The position numbers were made by a program, and so were the translations under genes. The notes under the pieces are model-generated. The model was not told the DNA's origin and did no database searches. It saw only the letters and a list, made by a program, of their open reading frames with translations. Source: Pseudomonas chlororaphis subsp. piscium (GTDB lineage: Bacteria; Pseudomonadota; Gammaproteobacteria; Pseudomonadales; Pseudomonadaceae). Taken from it: a stretch of DNA of 64,000 nucleotides. This document shows positions 52,309 through 61,309 of this stretch, piece after piece (within the stretch, counting starts at the first letter, position 1; each line of letters begins with the position of its first letter). The stretch lies in assembly GCF_003850345.1 (NCBI RefSeq), contig NZ_CP027707.1:6563001-6627000 (forward strand), written 5' to 3'.

Positions 52309-53031
52309 ATGCTGCGTTTATTTTTCCGTCGTTTCTCTAAAGCCCTGCTCTGGTTCGTCGTCGGCAGCGTTTTGCTGGTGCTGGTGTTCCGCGTCGTACC
52401 GCCTCCGGGCACGGCGTTGATGGTCGAACGCAAGGTCGAATCCTGGGTCGACGGCGAACCCATCGACCTGCAACGCAGCTGGACACCCTGGGAGGAGATC
52501 TCCGACGACCTGAAGGTGGCGGTGATCGCCGGCGAAGACCAGAAGTTTCCTGAACACTGGGGGTTCGACATCGGTGCGATCCAGGCCGCCTTCGCCCACA
52601 ACGAGCGCGGCGGCTCGATTCGTGGCGCCAGCACCCTGAGCCAGCAGGTGGCGAAGAACCTGTTCCTGTGGTCCGGGCGCAGCTGGCTGCGCAAAGGCCT
52701 GGAAGCCTGGTTCACCGGGCTGATCGAGATCTTCTGGCCCAAGCAACGGATTCTCGAGGTCTACCTCAACAGCGCCGAGTGGGACGAAGGCGTATTTGGC
52801 GCCGAGGCCGCGGCGCGGCATCACTTCGGCGTCAGCGCTGGCTCGCTGTCGCGGCAACAGGCCAGCCTGCTGGCCGCGGTCCTGCCCAACCCACGGGTAT
52901 GGAGCGCCAGCCATCCGAGCAGTTATGTGGCGCGCCGCGCCGGCTGGATTCGCCGGCAGATGGGCCAGCTGGGCGGGGACAGCTACCTGCTGGGGCTGAA
53001 CGATTCGCGCAAGGCTCTGTGGGCTCAGTGA
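52309..53031 (+). CDS. mtgA: Monofunctional peptidoglycan transglycosylase MtgA
   Basis: A 240-residue GT51 glycosyltransferase polymerising lipid II. An N-terminal membrane anchor ([19 protein letters not shown]) is followed by the catalytic block [16 protein letters not shown] with the key glutamate, [20 protein letters not shown] and [20 protein letters not shown]. There is no transpeptidase domain. The ATG at 52309 matches homologues. Confidence 0.94.
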   Translation: MLRLFFRRFSKALLWFVVGSVLLVLVFRVVPPPGTALMVERKVESWVDGEPIDLQRSWTPWEEISDDLKVAVIAGEDQKFPEHWGFDIGAIQAAFAHNERGGSIRGASTLSQQVAKNLFLWSGRSWLRKGLEAWFTGLIEIFWPKQRILEVYLNSAEWDEGVFGAEAAARHHFGVSAGSLSRQQASLLAAVLPNPRVWSASHPSSYVARRAGWIRRQMGQLGGDSYLLGLNDSRKALWAQ

Positions 53032-53044
53032 CGTTCAAGATCTG

Positions 53045-53110
53045 ATCGCGAGCAAGCTTCGCTCCTACAGAAGAATGCGCGGACCTGTAGGAGCGAAGCT
53101 TGCTCGCGAT
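53045..53110. repeat. REP pair between mtgA and rpoH
   Basis: Perfect inverted copies, ATCGCGAGCAAGCTTCGCTC+CTACAG (53045-53070) and its exact reverse complement (53085-53110), 14 bases apart. Confidence 0.9.
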
Positions 53111-53147
53111 AACGCCCCCACAGACACCACAGCCCCAACGCCACAAA

Positions 53148-53179
53148 CAAAAACGCCCCGATCGGATCGGGGCGTTTTG
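53148..53179 (-). terminator. Rho-independent terminator of rpoH
   Basis: AAAACGCCCCGATC-CGATC-type stem: AAAACGCCCCGATC and GATCGGGGCGTTTT with almost no loop, A/T runs on both sides, so it can stop transcription from either direction. It lies 15 bases after the rpoH stop. Confidence 0.9.
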
Positions 53180-53193
53180 TATTGCGCTGCGTA

Positions 53194-54048
53194 TTACGCG
53201 GAAATCGACAACTTGAGCTTGTTCATCGCGCTCTTCTCGAGCTGACGGATACGCTCGGCCGAGACGTTGTACTTCTGCGCCAGGTCATGCAGCGTGGCTT
53301 TTTCTTCCGCCAGCCAGCGCTGGTAGAGGATGTCGCGGCTGCGGTCGTCCAGCACTTCCAGCGCCTCGTGCAGGTTGCTGGTGGAGTTGTCGGTCCAATC
53401 GGCGTCTTCCAGCTGGCGGGCCGGGTCGTACCGGTGGTCTTCCAGGTAGTTGGCCGGCGATTGGAAGGCGCTGTCGTCATCCGCTTCGGCGGCTGGGTCG
53501 AAGGCCATGTCATGGCCGGTCAGGCGGCTTTCCATCTCGCGCACTTCGCGCGGCTCCACACCGAGGCTTTCCGCCACACGATGGACTTCTTCGTTGTTCA
53601 ACCAGGCCAGACGTTTTTTCTGGCTGCGCAGGTTGAAGAACAGCTTGCGCTGGGCCTTGGTGGTCGCGACTTTCACGATGCGCCAGTTGCGCAGGATGAA
53701 CTCGTGGATTTCCGCCTTGATCCAGTGCACGGCGAACGAAACCAGACGCACACCCATTTCCGGGTTGAAGCGTTTTACAGCCTTCATCAGGCCGACGTTG
53801 CCTTCCTGGATCAGGTCGGCCTGGGCCAGACCGTAGCCGGAATAGCTACGGGCGATATGTACGACAAAACGCAGGTGGGCGAGCACCATCTGCCGAGCCG
53901 CCTCAAGATCCTGCTCATAGTAGAGACTCTCGGCCAGTTCACGCTCCTGCTCGGGCGTCAGCAATGGAATGCTGTTCACCGTGTGCACATAGGCCTCCAG
54001 GTTCGCACCCGGGACCAAGGCATAAGCAGGTTGCAAAGAAGTGGTCAT
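53194..54048 (-). CDS. rpoH: Heat-shock sigma factor RpoH (sigma-32)
   Basis: A 284-residue sigma-70-family factor. Region 2 has [20 protein letters not shown] and [20 protein letters not shown]; the RpoH box is [17 protein letters not shown]; region 4 ends [20 protein letters not shown]. It directs heat-shock transcription. The ATG at 54048 gives [20 protein letters not shown]; the 7-residue extension is unlikely. It lies downstream of ftsX and has its own promoter, including a possible envelope-stress (AlgU/sigma-E) element. Confidence 0.96.
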   Translation of the reverse strand: MTTSLQPAYALVPGANLEAYVHTVNSIPLLTPEQERELAESLYYEQDLEAARQMVLAHLRFVVHIARSYSGYGLAQADLIQEGNVGLMKAVKRFNPEMGVRLVSFAVHWIKAEIHEFILRNWRIVKVATTKAQRKLFFNLRSQKKRLAWLNNEEVHRVAESLGVEPREVREMESRLTGHDMAFDPAAEADDDSAFQSPANYLEDHRYDPARQLEDADWTDNSTSNLHEALEVLDDRSRDILYQRWLAEEKATLHDLAQKYNVSAERIRQLEKSAMNKLKLSISA

Positions 54049-54083
54049 ACGAAAAAACCTCCGACTCACATAACTCGTGCTTA

Positions 54084-54126
54084 TTCAGCACTGCTGAAAA
54101 TTGACCGGAAACCACAAAACAAGTTC
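54084..54126 (-). promoter_or_regulatory. Candidate sigma-E/AlgU promoter of rpoH with overlapping palindrome
   Basis: On the minus strand GAACTT (54121-54126), 16 bases, then TCAAT (54100-54104), compared with the AlgU/sigma-E consensus GAACTT-N16/17-TCTGA. The -35 is exact, the -10 matches only at TC and a later base. A perfect 15-base palindrome TTCAGCA-C-TGCTGAA (54084-54098) covers the expected start point. An upstream TTGACC (54142-54147) may belong to a sigma-70 promoter. Confidence 0.5.
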
Positions 54127-54163
54127 CCAAAAATTCTAAAAGGTCAATACAAGCAAAAAGACA

Positions 54164-55186
54164 CTATTTCGGCGCCAGCTCCCGCAAGTGGCGGGCGACC
54201 GCAATCCACGCACCGATATACCCCAACAACACCGCGCCAAGCAAGAGTGATAGACCATCGGCGACCGGCACGCCAGCCAGGGCGAAATCACTGCCGTACA
54301 AGCCGGCCAGCCCCACTACCGCGTCGTTCAGCCAGTTGAGGCCGAACGCCAGAACACCCCAGGACAAGATCCCCGCACCGAAGCCATACAGGGCGCCCAT
54401 ATAAAGGAAGGGACGCCGCACATAACTGTCCGTGCCGCCGACGAGTTTAATCACTTCTATCTCGGTGCGGCGGTTTTCAATATGAAGACGAATGGTATTG
54501 CCTATCACCAAAAGTAATGCAGAAACCAGCAACACCGTCAGGCCGAAGACAAACCGGTCGCCCAGCTTGAGGATCGCCGCCAGCCGCTCGACCCACACCA
54601 GGTCCAGTTGCGCCTGCTGCACCTTGGGCATTTCCGCCAGGCGCTGACGCAAGGCTTCCAGGGTCGCCTTGTCCACTTCGTTCGGCGTGACCAGGACCAC
54701 GCCCGGCAGCGGGTTCTGCGGCAACTCCTTGAGCGCCTCGCCCAGCCCGGACTGCTGCTGGAACTCGTCCAGGGCCTTGTCCTTGCTGATAAACTCGGCA
54801 TCCGCCACACCCGGCATGGCCTTGATCTGCTCACTCAGGCTTTCGCCCTCGGTGGCGCTGGCGTCGAGCTCCAGGTACAGGGAAATCTGCGCCGCACGCT
54901 GCCAGGAACCGCCCAGGCGCTCGACGTTGTTGAGCAACAACGACAAGCCCATCGGCAGGCTCAGGGCCACGGCCATCACCAGGCAGGTGAAGAAGCTGCC
55001 GATCGGCTGCTTGCCCAGGCGACGCAGGCTGTCCAGCAGGCTCGCGCGATGGCTTTCGATCCAGGCGTGCAGCAGGGTGCCGAAATCCGGACCCTCGTCT
55101 TCGTCGCGTTTTTTCTTCTGCGGCGGTTGATCCGGAGCTTTCGGAGCCACGCGTTCGGCCACTTTAGGGCTGCGGGTCGCACTCAT
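54164..55186 (-). CDS. ftsX: Cell-division ABC-type membrane protein FtsX
   Basis: A 340-residue inner-membrane protein. A charged cytosolic N-terminus (KKKRDEDEGPDFG) leads to four membrane helices, one at about 75-95 and three in the last third, with a periplasmic domain between. It partners with FtsE to control peptidoglycan hydrolases at the septum. The start overlaps the ftsE stop by four bases. It precedes rpoH by 115 bases. Confidence 0.93.
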   Translation of the reverse strand: MSATRSPKVAERVAPKAPDQPPQKKKRDEDEGPDFGTLLHAWIESHRASLLDSLRRLGKQPIGSFFTCLVMAVALSLPMGLSLLLNNVERLGGSWQRAAQISLYLELDASATEGESLSEQIKAMPGVADAEFISKDKALDEFQQQSGLGEALKELPQNPLPGVVLVTPNEVDKATLEALRQRLAEMPKVQQAQLDLVWVERLAAILKLGDRFVFGLTVLLVSALLLVIGNTIRLHIENRRTEIEVIKLVGGTDSYVRRPFLYMGALYGFGAGILSWGVLAFGLNWLNDAVVGLAGLYGSDFALAGVPVADGLSLLLGAVLLGYIGAWIAVARHLRELAPK

Positions 55187-55854
55187 ACGCTAGCCTCCCC
55201 GTCGCCGATCAATCGGCCGCGTTGCAGGGTCAGCATGCGATGGCGCATGCGCGCGATCAGCGCCAGGTCGTGACTGGCGATCAGCACGCTGGTGCCCAGA
55301 CGGTTGATATCTTCGAATACGCCCATGATTTCCGCCGCCAGACGCGGGTCGAGGTTACCTGTGGGTTCGTCCGCCAGCAGCAAGGCCGGGCGGTGCACAA
55401 TGGCACGGGCAATGCCGACGCGCTGCTGCTGACCGGTGGACAGGTCGCCCGGGTAGAGATCGGTCTTGTCCGAGAGCGCCACGCGCTCCAGGGCCGAGTC
55501 CACGCGCTTGGCGATTTCTGCCTTGGACAGGCCGAGAATCTGCAGCGGCAAGGCGACGTTGTTGAAGACGGTGCGATCGAACAGCAGCTGGTGGTTCTGG
55601 AACACCACGCCGATCTGCCGCCGCAGGAACGGAATCTGCGCATTGCTGATGGTGCTCAGGTCCTGACCGGCCAACAGCAGCTTGCCGCTGGTTGGACGCT
55701 CCATGGCCAGCAGCAACCGCAGCAGCGTGGACTTGCCGGCGCCGGAGTGGCCGGTGACGAACAGAAACTCGCCGCGACGAACCCGGAAGCTCAGCTCGTG
55801 CAGGCCGACATGGCCGTTCGGATAACGCTTACCGACCTGTTCGAAACGAATCAT
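55183..55854 (-). CDS. ftsE: Cell-division ATP-binding protein FtsE
   Basis: A 223-residue ABC ATPase. Walker A is VTGHSGAGKSTLLRLLL, the signature LSTGQQQRVGIARAIV, Walker B LLLADEPTGNLD. Forms a complex with FtsX at the division site. Four-base overlaps on both sides (ftsY stop and ftsX start) show a compact ftsY-ftsE-ftsX operon. Confidence 0.96.
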   Translation of the reverse strand: MIRFEQVGKRYPNGHVGLHELSFRVRRGEFLFVTGHSGAGKSTLLRLLLAMERPTSGKLLLAGQDLSTISNAQIPFLRRQIGVVFQNHQLLFDRTVFNNVALPLQILGLSKAEIAKRVDSALERVALSDKTDLYPGDLSTGQQQRVGIARAIVHRPALLLADEPTGNLDPRLAAEIMGVFEDINRLGTSVLIASHDLALIARMRHRMLTLQRGRLIGDGEASV

Positions 55855-57431
55855 GAACGCTCCCGCTCGGCAAACAGTGCCTGGACAAAGGGTTCGGCTT
55901 CAAAGGCGCGCAGGTCGTCGATGCCCTCACCGACGCCGATGTAGCGGATCGGCAGGCCGAACTGCTTGGCCAGGGCGAAGATCACCCCGCCCTTGGCGGT
56001 GCCATCGAGCTTGGTCAGGGCCAGGCCGGTCAGCTCGACCGTCTGGTTGAACTGCTTGGCCTGGTTGATGGCGTTCTGGCCGGTACCGGCGTCGAGCACC
56101 AGCAGCACTTCGTGCGGCGCATCGGCGTCGAGCTTGCCGATCACCCGGCGGACCTTCTTCAGCTCTTCCATCAGGTTGTCTTTGGTGTGCAGGCGACCGG
56201 CGGTGTCGGCGATCAGCACATCGATGCCACGGGCCTTGGCGGCCTGCACGGCGTCGAAGATCACCGAGGCCGAGTCGGCACCGGTGTGCTGGGCGATCAC
56301 TGGGATCTTGTTGCGCTCGCCCCAGACCTGCAGCTGTTCCACCGCCGCGGCGCGGAAGGTGTCGCCCGCGGCGAGCATGACCTTCTTGCCTTCGAGCTGC
56401 AGCTTCTTGGCCAGCTTGCCGATGGTGGTGGTCTTGCCGGCGCCGTTGACGCCCACCACCAGAATCACGAACGGTTTGGTTTGCGAAGCGATCCGCAGCG
56501 GCTGTTCCACCGGCTTGAGCATGCTCGCCAGCTCGGCCTGCAGCGACTTGTACAGCGCATCGACATCGGTCAGCTGTTTGCGCGCGACCTTCTGGGTCAG
56601 GTTCTGAATGATCACCGCGGTGGCTTCCACGCCCACGTCGGCGGTCAGCAGGCGGGTCTCGATATCTTCCAGCAGCTCGTCGTCGATGGTCTTCTTGCCC
56701 AGGAACAGGCTGGCCATACCTTCGCCAATGCTGGCGCTGGTCTTGGACAGGCCCTGCTTGAGGCGGGCGAAGAAGCCGACCTTGTTTTCTTCGGCACGGG
56801 GCGGCTCGACGGCAACGGGCGCTTCGACCGCCGCGACTGGAGCAACTGGAGCAACTGGAGCAACTGGAGCAACTGGAGCAACGACAACAGGTGCAGGCTC
56901 CGGCGCTCGAACAGGTTCGGGCTGCACGAAGGCCGCAATCACCGGTTGTGGCACGTCCTCCTCTTCGATCAGCGCCTGGGCCTCAGCTGGCTCGCTGCTG
57001 TGGGCCAACTCGGCCACCAACAGCTCAGCGGCTTGCTGCACATCGGTCGCGACCGGAATCGGCGGGGTGATGTGTGGCGCCTGCTCGTCTTCCACCAACG
57101 CCACCGGCTCTTCCGCCACCGGCAGGGTCAGCCAGGGCTTGTGCTCAGGATCGGGGGTCAGCGGCAGTTCCGGCGCGGGAGCAGGTTCGACCGCTGCCGC
57201 AGGCTGTTCAGGCTGCAGGATCGGTTCGGCGATCGGCGACACCACAGGCGCCGCGACTTCGGCAACCGGGGCTGCTTGTTCTATAACGGGAGCGGGAGCC
57301 GGGGCAGGCTCGACAGGGACTTGTGGCTGTTCGACGACGGTTTCCTGCGGCTTTTTGCGCAGCCATCCGAACAGGCCTTTCTTCTCGCCAGCCGCGGCTG
57401 GGGTCTTCTTGTCGTCGTTGGAACCAAACAT
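55851..57431 (-). CDS. ftsY: Signal recognition particle receptor FtsY
   Basis: A 526-residue SRP receptor GTPase. The first ~210 residues are an acidic Ala/Pro/Glu/Val-rich A domain that holds a tandem VAP repeat near residues 185-200 (encoded by a 9-base DNA repeat). The NG domain has [44 protein letters not shown] and [14 protein letters not shown]. It brings ribosome-nascent chains to SecYEG. First gene of ftsYEX, with a 356-base upstream gap to the divergent M16 gene. Confidence 0.95.
   Translation of the reverse strand: MFGSNDDKKTPAAAGEKKGLFGWLRKKPQETVVEQPQVPVEPAPAPAPVIEQAAPVAEVAAPVVSPIAEPILQPEQPAAAVEPAPAPELPLTPDPEHKPWLTLPVAEEPVALVEDEQAPHITPPIPVATDVQQAAELLVAELAHSSEPAEAQALIEEEDVPQPVIAAFVQPEPVRAPEPAPVVVAPVAPVAPVAPVAPVAAVEAPVAVEPPRAEENKVGFFARLKQGLSKTSASIGEGMASLFLGKKTIDDELLEDIETRLLTADVGVEATAVIIQNLTQKVARKQLTDVDALYKSLQAELASMLKPVEQPLRIASQTKPFVILVVGVNGAGKTTTIGKLAKKLQLEGKKVMLAAGDTFRAAAVEQLQVWGERNKIPVIAQHTGADSASVIFDAVQAAKARGIDVLIADTAGRLHTKDNLMEELKKVRRVIGKLDADAPHEVLLVLDAGTGQNAINQAKQFNQTVELTGLALTKLDGTAKGGVIFALAKQFGLPIRYIGVGEGIDDLRAFEAEPFVQALFAERERS
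56836..56880. repeat. Tandem 9-base repeat inside ftsY
   Basis: Five consecutive copies of ACTGGAGCA on the plus strand, read on the minus strand as repeated Val-Ala-Pro in the FtsY acidic domain. Exact identity of the copies suggests recent slippage. Confidence 0.85.
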
Positions 57432-57787
57432 GGAGGACGGCTATCTCAAGGTAGCGACGCGCCATTAAGGCGCACCGGCAAATAAATATTCGATGCAGAA
57501 CAGACTGCGTTTCCGCCGGCTTGTTCACGCGCAACATTTTGTCGAGGTGCCCAATGGCATCTCAAGGATCGATTTTACTAAAGGACTGAAACGGCAAAAT
57601 CGGCGAAAAGTCGAAGTCTAGTCGATAAAACAGCGCTTCTTGCCGGGAACCCATACAACCTGCTCAAGCACACGTTGATCCATGCGAGCCTGATAGGCGT
57701 GGCCGCCAGTAAAACGGATCAGTATCCTAGCACCTCCTCGCCCGTAGGCTAAGACCAAGCGGGCAGTCCAACAGGTTTAAAAAACGA
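57432..57787. other. Intergenic region between ftsY and the M16 peptidase gene
   Basis: 356 bases between divergent genes, expected to hold both promoters. It is moderately AT-rich. No RNA gene was recognised. Two small open frames exist: minus strand 57618-57758 (46 codons from TTG, ending KKRCFID) and plus strand 57493-57621 (42 codons); neither has firm support. Confidence 0.6.
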
Positions 57788-59143
57788 ATGAATGCTCTAG
57801 CCCGCCGCGCCGCAGGCCTGCTGCTCAGTACGGTTTGTCTGCCCCTTTCGGCCTTGGCTGCCGACCCACAACCCACCCACGAATTCAGCCTCGACAACGG
57901 CCTCAAGGTCGTGGTCCGGGAAGACCATCGGGCTCCGGTCGTGGTTTCCCAGGTCTGGTACAAAGTCGGTTCCAGCTACGAAACCCCGGGCCAGACCGGT
58001 TTATCCCACGCCCTGGAACACATGATGTTCAAGGGCAGCGAAAAAGTCGGCCCCGGCGAAGCCTCGCTGATCCTGCGCGACCTGGGCGCCGAAGAGAACG
58101 CCTTCACCAGCGACGATTTCACCGCCTATTACCAGGTGCTGGCCCGTGACCGCCTGGGCGTGGCCTTCGAGCTGGAAGCCGATCGCATGGCCAGCCTGCG
58201 CCTGCCGCCGGACGAATTCAGCCGTGAAATCGAAGTGATCAAGGAAGAGCGCCGCCTGCGCACCGACGACAAGCCGATGTCCAAGGCCTTCGAACGCTTC
58301 AAGGCCATGGCCTACCCGGCCAGCGGCTACCACACGCCGACCATCGGCTGGATGGCCGACCTCAACCGGATGAAGGTCGAGGAACTGCGCCATTGGTACG
58401 AGTCCTGGTATGTGCCGAACAACGCCACCCTGGTGGTGGTCGGCGACGTCACCCCGGACGAAGTCAAAACCCTGGCCCAACGTTATTTCGGCGCCATTCC
58501 CAAGCGCGCCGTGCCTGCGGCGAAGATTCCCCTGGAACTGGCCGAGCCCGGCGAGCGGCAGATCACCCTGCGGGTGAAGACCCAGCTGCCGAGCGTGATG
58601 CTGGCCTTCAACGTGCCGAGCATCGCCACCGCCGAAGACAAGCATTCGGTGCACGCCCTGCGCCTGATCGCCGCGCTGCTCGACGGCGGCTACAGTGCCC
58701 GCATCCCGACCCGCCTGGAGCGCGGCGAAGAGCTGGTGTCCGGCGGCTCGTCGAGCTTCGACGCCTACACCCGCGGCGACAGCCTGTTCCTGCTTTCGGC
58801 CATGCCCAACAGCCAGAAGAAGAAAACCATCGCCCAAGCCGAAGCCGGGTTGTGGCGCTTGCTCGAAGAGCTGAAAACCACCCCGCCGACCGCCGAAGAG
58901 CTGGAGCGCGTGCGCGCCCAGGTGATCGCTGGCCTGGTCTACGAGCGTGACTCCATCACCAGCCAGGCCACCGCCATCGGCCAGCTGGAAACCGTCGGCC
59001 TGTCCTGGAAGCTCATGGACACCGAACTCGCCGAACTGCAAAGCGTGACCCCTGAAGACATCCAGAAGGCCGCTCGTACCTATTTCACTCGCGAACGCCT
59101 GAGCGTTGCCCACGTATTGCCTGAGGAGTCCGCTCATGAGTAA
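57788..59143 (+). CDS. M16-family zinc metallopeptidase (catalytic subunit)
   Basis: A 451-residue exported peptidase. Signal peptide with LLLSTVCLPLSALAADP (cut after ALA). The inverted zinc motif HxxEH is intact in GLSHALEHMMFKGS, with the third ligand about 75 residues on, in the EIEVIKEERR region. It resembles pitrilysin-type processing peptidases (PqqL/processing peptidase-like). It overlaps the next gene by 8 bases, which encodes the non-catalytic partner. Substrate unknown. Confidence 0.9.
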   Translation: MNALARRAAGLLLSTVCLPLSALAADPQPTHEFSLDNGLKVVVREDHRAPVVVSQVWYKVGSSYETPGQTGLSHALEHMMFKGSEKVGPGEASLILRDLGAEENAFTSDDFTAYYQVLARDRLGVAFELEADRMASLRLPPDEFSREIEVIKEERRLRTDDKPMSKAFERFKAMAYPASGYHTPTIGWMADLNRMKVEELRHWYESWYVPNNATLVVVGDVTPDEVKTLAQRYFGAIPKRAVPAAKIPLELAEPGERQITLRVKTQLPSVMLAFNVPSIATAEDKHSVHALRLIAALLDGGYSARIPTRLERGEELVSGGSSSFDAYTRGDSLFLLSAMPNSQKKKTIAQAEAGLWRLLEELKTTPPTAEELERVRAQVIAGLVYERDSITSQATAIGQLETVGLSWKLMDTELAELQSVTPEDIQKAARTYFTRERLSVAHVLPEESAHE

Positions 59144-60626
59144 GCGCAAAAGCGCCAGCCCGGTCCTGCTCGGCCTGGCACTCGTGGCCCTGATCATCGC
59201 TGCCGGCCTTTATCTGCTGCGGGCGAACGAATCCAACGCCAGCCAGGCGCTGGACAAGGCCAAGAGCAGCCAGAAGCTGCAATCCCTGGCCGAGCTCGAC
59301 GGCAAGGCCCCGAGCCGCCGCAGCCTCGACATCAAGACCTGGAGCACCGCTGAAGGCGCCAAGGTGCTGTTCGTCGAAGCCCATGAGCTGCCGATGTTCG
59401 ACATGCGCCTGACCTTCGCCGCCGGCAGCAGCCAGGATGGCGACGCACCAGGCCTGGCGATGCTGACCAACGCCATGCTCAACGAAGGCGTGGCCGGCAA
59501 GGATGTCGGCGCGATCGCCGAAGGTTTCGAAGGCCTGGGTGCCGATTTCGGCAACGGTGCCTACAAGGACATGGCCATCGCCTCTCTGCGCAGCCTGAGC
59601 GCGCCGGACAAACGCACGCCGGCCCTGCAACTGTTCGCCGATGTCGTCGGCAAGCCGACCTTCCCGGCCGACTCCCTGGCGCGCATAAAGAACCAGATGC
59701 TCGCCGGCTTCGAATACCAGAAGCAGAACCCCGGCAAGCTGGCGAGCCTGGAACTGATGAACCGCCTGTACGGCAGCCATCCGTATGCCCATTCCAGCGA
59801 CGGCACCGCACAGAGCGTGCCGCCGATCAGCCTGGCCCAGCTGCGGGCGTTCCACGCCAAGGCCTATGCCGCCGGCAACGTGGTGATCGCCCTGGTGGGC
59901 GACCTGTCGCGCAGCGATGCCGAGGCGATTGCCGCGCAGATCTCCGCCGCCCTGCCCAAAGGCCCGGCGCTGGCGAAAATCCCGCAACCGAGCGAGCCAC
60001 AGGCCAGCATTGGCCATATCGAATACCCGTCCAGCCAGACCAGCCTGCTGCTGGCGCAACTGGGCATCGATCGTGACGACCCGGATTACGCCGCGCTGTC
60101 CCTGGGCAACCAGATCCTAGGCGGCGGCGGTTTTGGTACCCGGCTGATGAGCGAAGTGCGCGAGAAGCGCGGCCTGACCTACGGTGTCTACTCCGGCTTC
60201 AGCCCGATGCAGGCCCGTGGCCCGTTCATGATCAACCTGCAGACCCGCGCAGAAATGAGCGAGGGCACCCTCAAGCTGGTGCAGGACGTGCTCGCCGACT
60301 ACCTCAAGACCGGCCCGACCCAGAAGGAACTCGACGACGCCAAGCGCGAGCTGGCCGGCAGCTTCCCGCTGTCCACCGCCAGCAACGCCGACATCGTCGG
60401 CCAGTTGGGCGCCATCGGCTTCTACAACCTGCCGCTGAGCTATCTTGAAGACTTCATGCAGCAGTCCCAAAGCCTGACCGTGGAGCAGGTCCGGGACGTA
60501 CTGAACAAGCACCTGAGCGCGGACAAGACGGTTATCGTCACCGCCGGCCCGACCGTGCCGCAAAAGCCGTTGCCGGCCCCTACTGACAAACCCGCCGAGC
60601 AGCCGCTCGGGGTTCCGGAGCACTAA
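59136..60626 (+). CDS. M16-family peptidase-like protein (non-catalytic partner, membrane anchored)
   Basis: A 496-residue M16 homologue. An N-terminal helix (PVLLGLALVALIIAAGLYLL) probably anchors it in the inner membrane facing the periplasm. Where the HxxEH motif should be it has LAMLTNAMLNEGVAGKD, so zinc binding is lost. The C-terminal M16 part is typical (GGGGFGTRLMSEVREKRGLT, YGVYSGFSPM). With the preceding active subunit it would form a heterodimer. The ATG at 59136 lies before the stop of the first gene. It overlaps rsmD by one base. Confidence 0.88.
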   Translation: MSKRKSASPVLLGLALVALIIAAGLYLLRANESNASQALDKAKSSQKLQSLAELDGKAPSRRSLDIKTWSTAEGAKVLFVEAHELPMFDMRLTFAAGSSQDGDAPGLAMLTNAMLNEGVAGKDVGAIAEGFEGLGADFGNGAYKDMAIASLRSLSAPDKRTPALQLFADVVGKPTFPADSLARIKNQMLAGFEYQKQNPGKLASLELMNRLYGSHPYAHSSDGTAQSVPPISLAQLRAFHAKAYAAGNVVIALVGDLSRSDAEAIAAQISAALPKGPALAKIPQPSEPQASIGHIEYPSSQTSLLLAQLGIDRDDPDYAALSLGNQILGGGGFGTRLMSEVREKRGLTYGVYSGFSPMQARGPFMINLQTRAEMSEGTLKLVQDVLADYLKTGPTQKELDDAKRELAGSFPLSTASNADIVGQLGAIGFYNLPLSYLEDFMQQSQSLTVEQVRDVLNKHLSADKTVIVTAGPTVPQKPLPAPTDKPAEQPLGVPEH

Positions 60627-61246
60627 TGGCCAGCCCATCGCGTCCCAGCAAGAAACCCGTCCACAACCAGCACAACGGTGTGGGCCAACTGCGCATCATC
60701 GGCGGCGAGTGGCGCAGCCGCCGCCTGAGTTTCCCCGATGTGCCGGGCCTGCGCCCGACCCCGGACCGGGTGCGCGAAACCCTGTTCAACTGGCTGGCAC
60801 CTTATGTCGCCGGGGCCAAGGTGCTCGACCTGTTCGCCGGCAGCGGCGCGCTGTTTCTCGAAGCCCTGTCCCGTGGCGCCGCCATGGGCCAGGCGCTGGA
60901 TGCCAGCAACCTGGCCGTGTCGCGCCTGCGCGAGCACCTGGGCACCCTGCGCTGCACCGTCGGCCAGGTGCAGACCGCCGACGCCCTGCGTTATCTGGAA
61001 ACCCAGCCAGCCAACCGTTTCGACCTGGTGTTCCTCGACCCACCGTTCCATCAGAACCTGCTGCCGGCCGCCTGTGCCCTGCTGGAAGAACGCGACTGGC
61101 TGGCCGACGACGCCTGGGTCTATACCGAAAGTGAAACCGCGCCTTCGACCCTCGGCCTTCCGGCCAACTGGCGCCTGCACCGCGAGCAAAAATCCGGGCA
61201 GGTGTACTACGCCTTGTGGCAACGTATGGCAGAGATCGCCGGCTGA
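60626..61246 (+). CDS. rsmD: 16S rRNA (guanine966-N2)-methyltransferase RsmD
   Basis: A 206-residue SAM methyltransferase modifying G966 of 16S rRNA. Motifs: LRIIGGEWRSRRLSFPDVPG, RPTPDRVRETLFNWL, KVLDLFAGSGALFLEALSRG and the catalytic DPPF in LVFLDPPFHQN. The start overlaps the preceding stop by one base. Confidence 0.95.
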   Translation: MASPSRPSKKPVHNQHNGVGQLRIIGGEWRSRRLSFPDVPGLRPTPDRVRETLFNWLAPYVAGAKVLDLFAGSGALFLEALSRGAAMGQALDASNLAVSRLREHLGTLRCTVGQVQTADALRYLETQPANRFDLVFLDPPFHQNLLPAACALLEERDWLADDAWVYTESETAPSTLGLPANWRLHREQKSGQVYYALWQRMAEIAG

Positions 61247-61309
61247 CCCACCGGCCTGAAAAAGGTGCGCAGCCCGCCGGGGATGCGCACCGCTGCTACG
61301 AGAATCACC

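Noticed and set aside
57493..57621. A 42-codon plus-strand frame (MQNRLRFRRLVHAQ...)
   Set aside because: No ribosome binding site and no sign of conservation; basic low-information composition.
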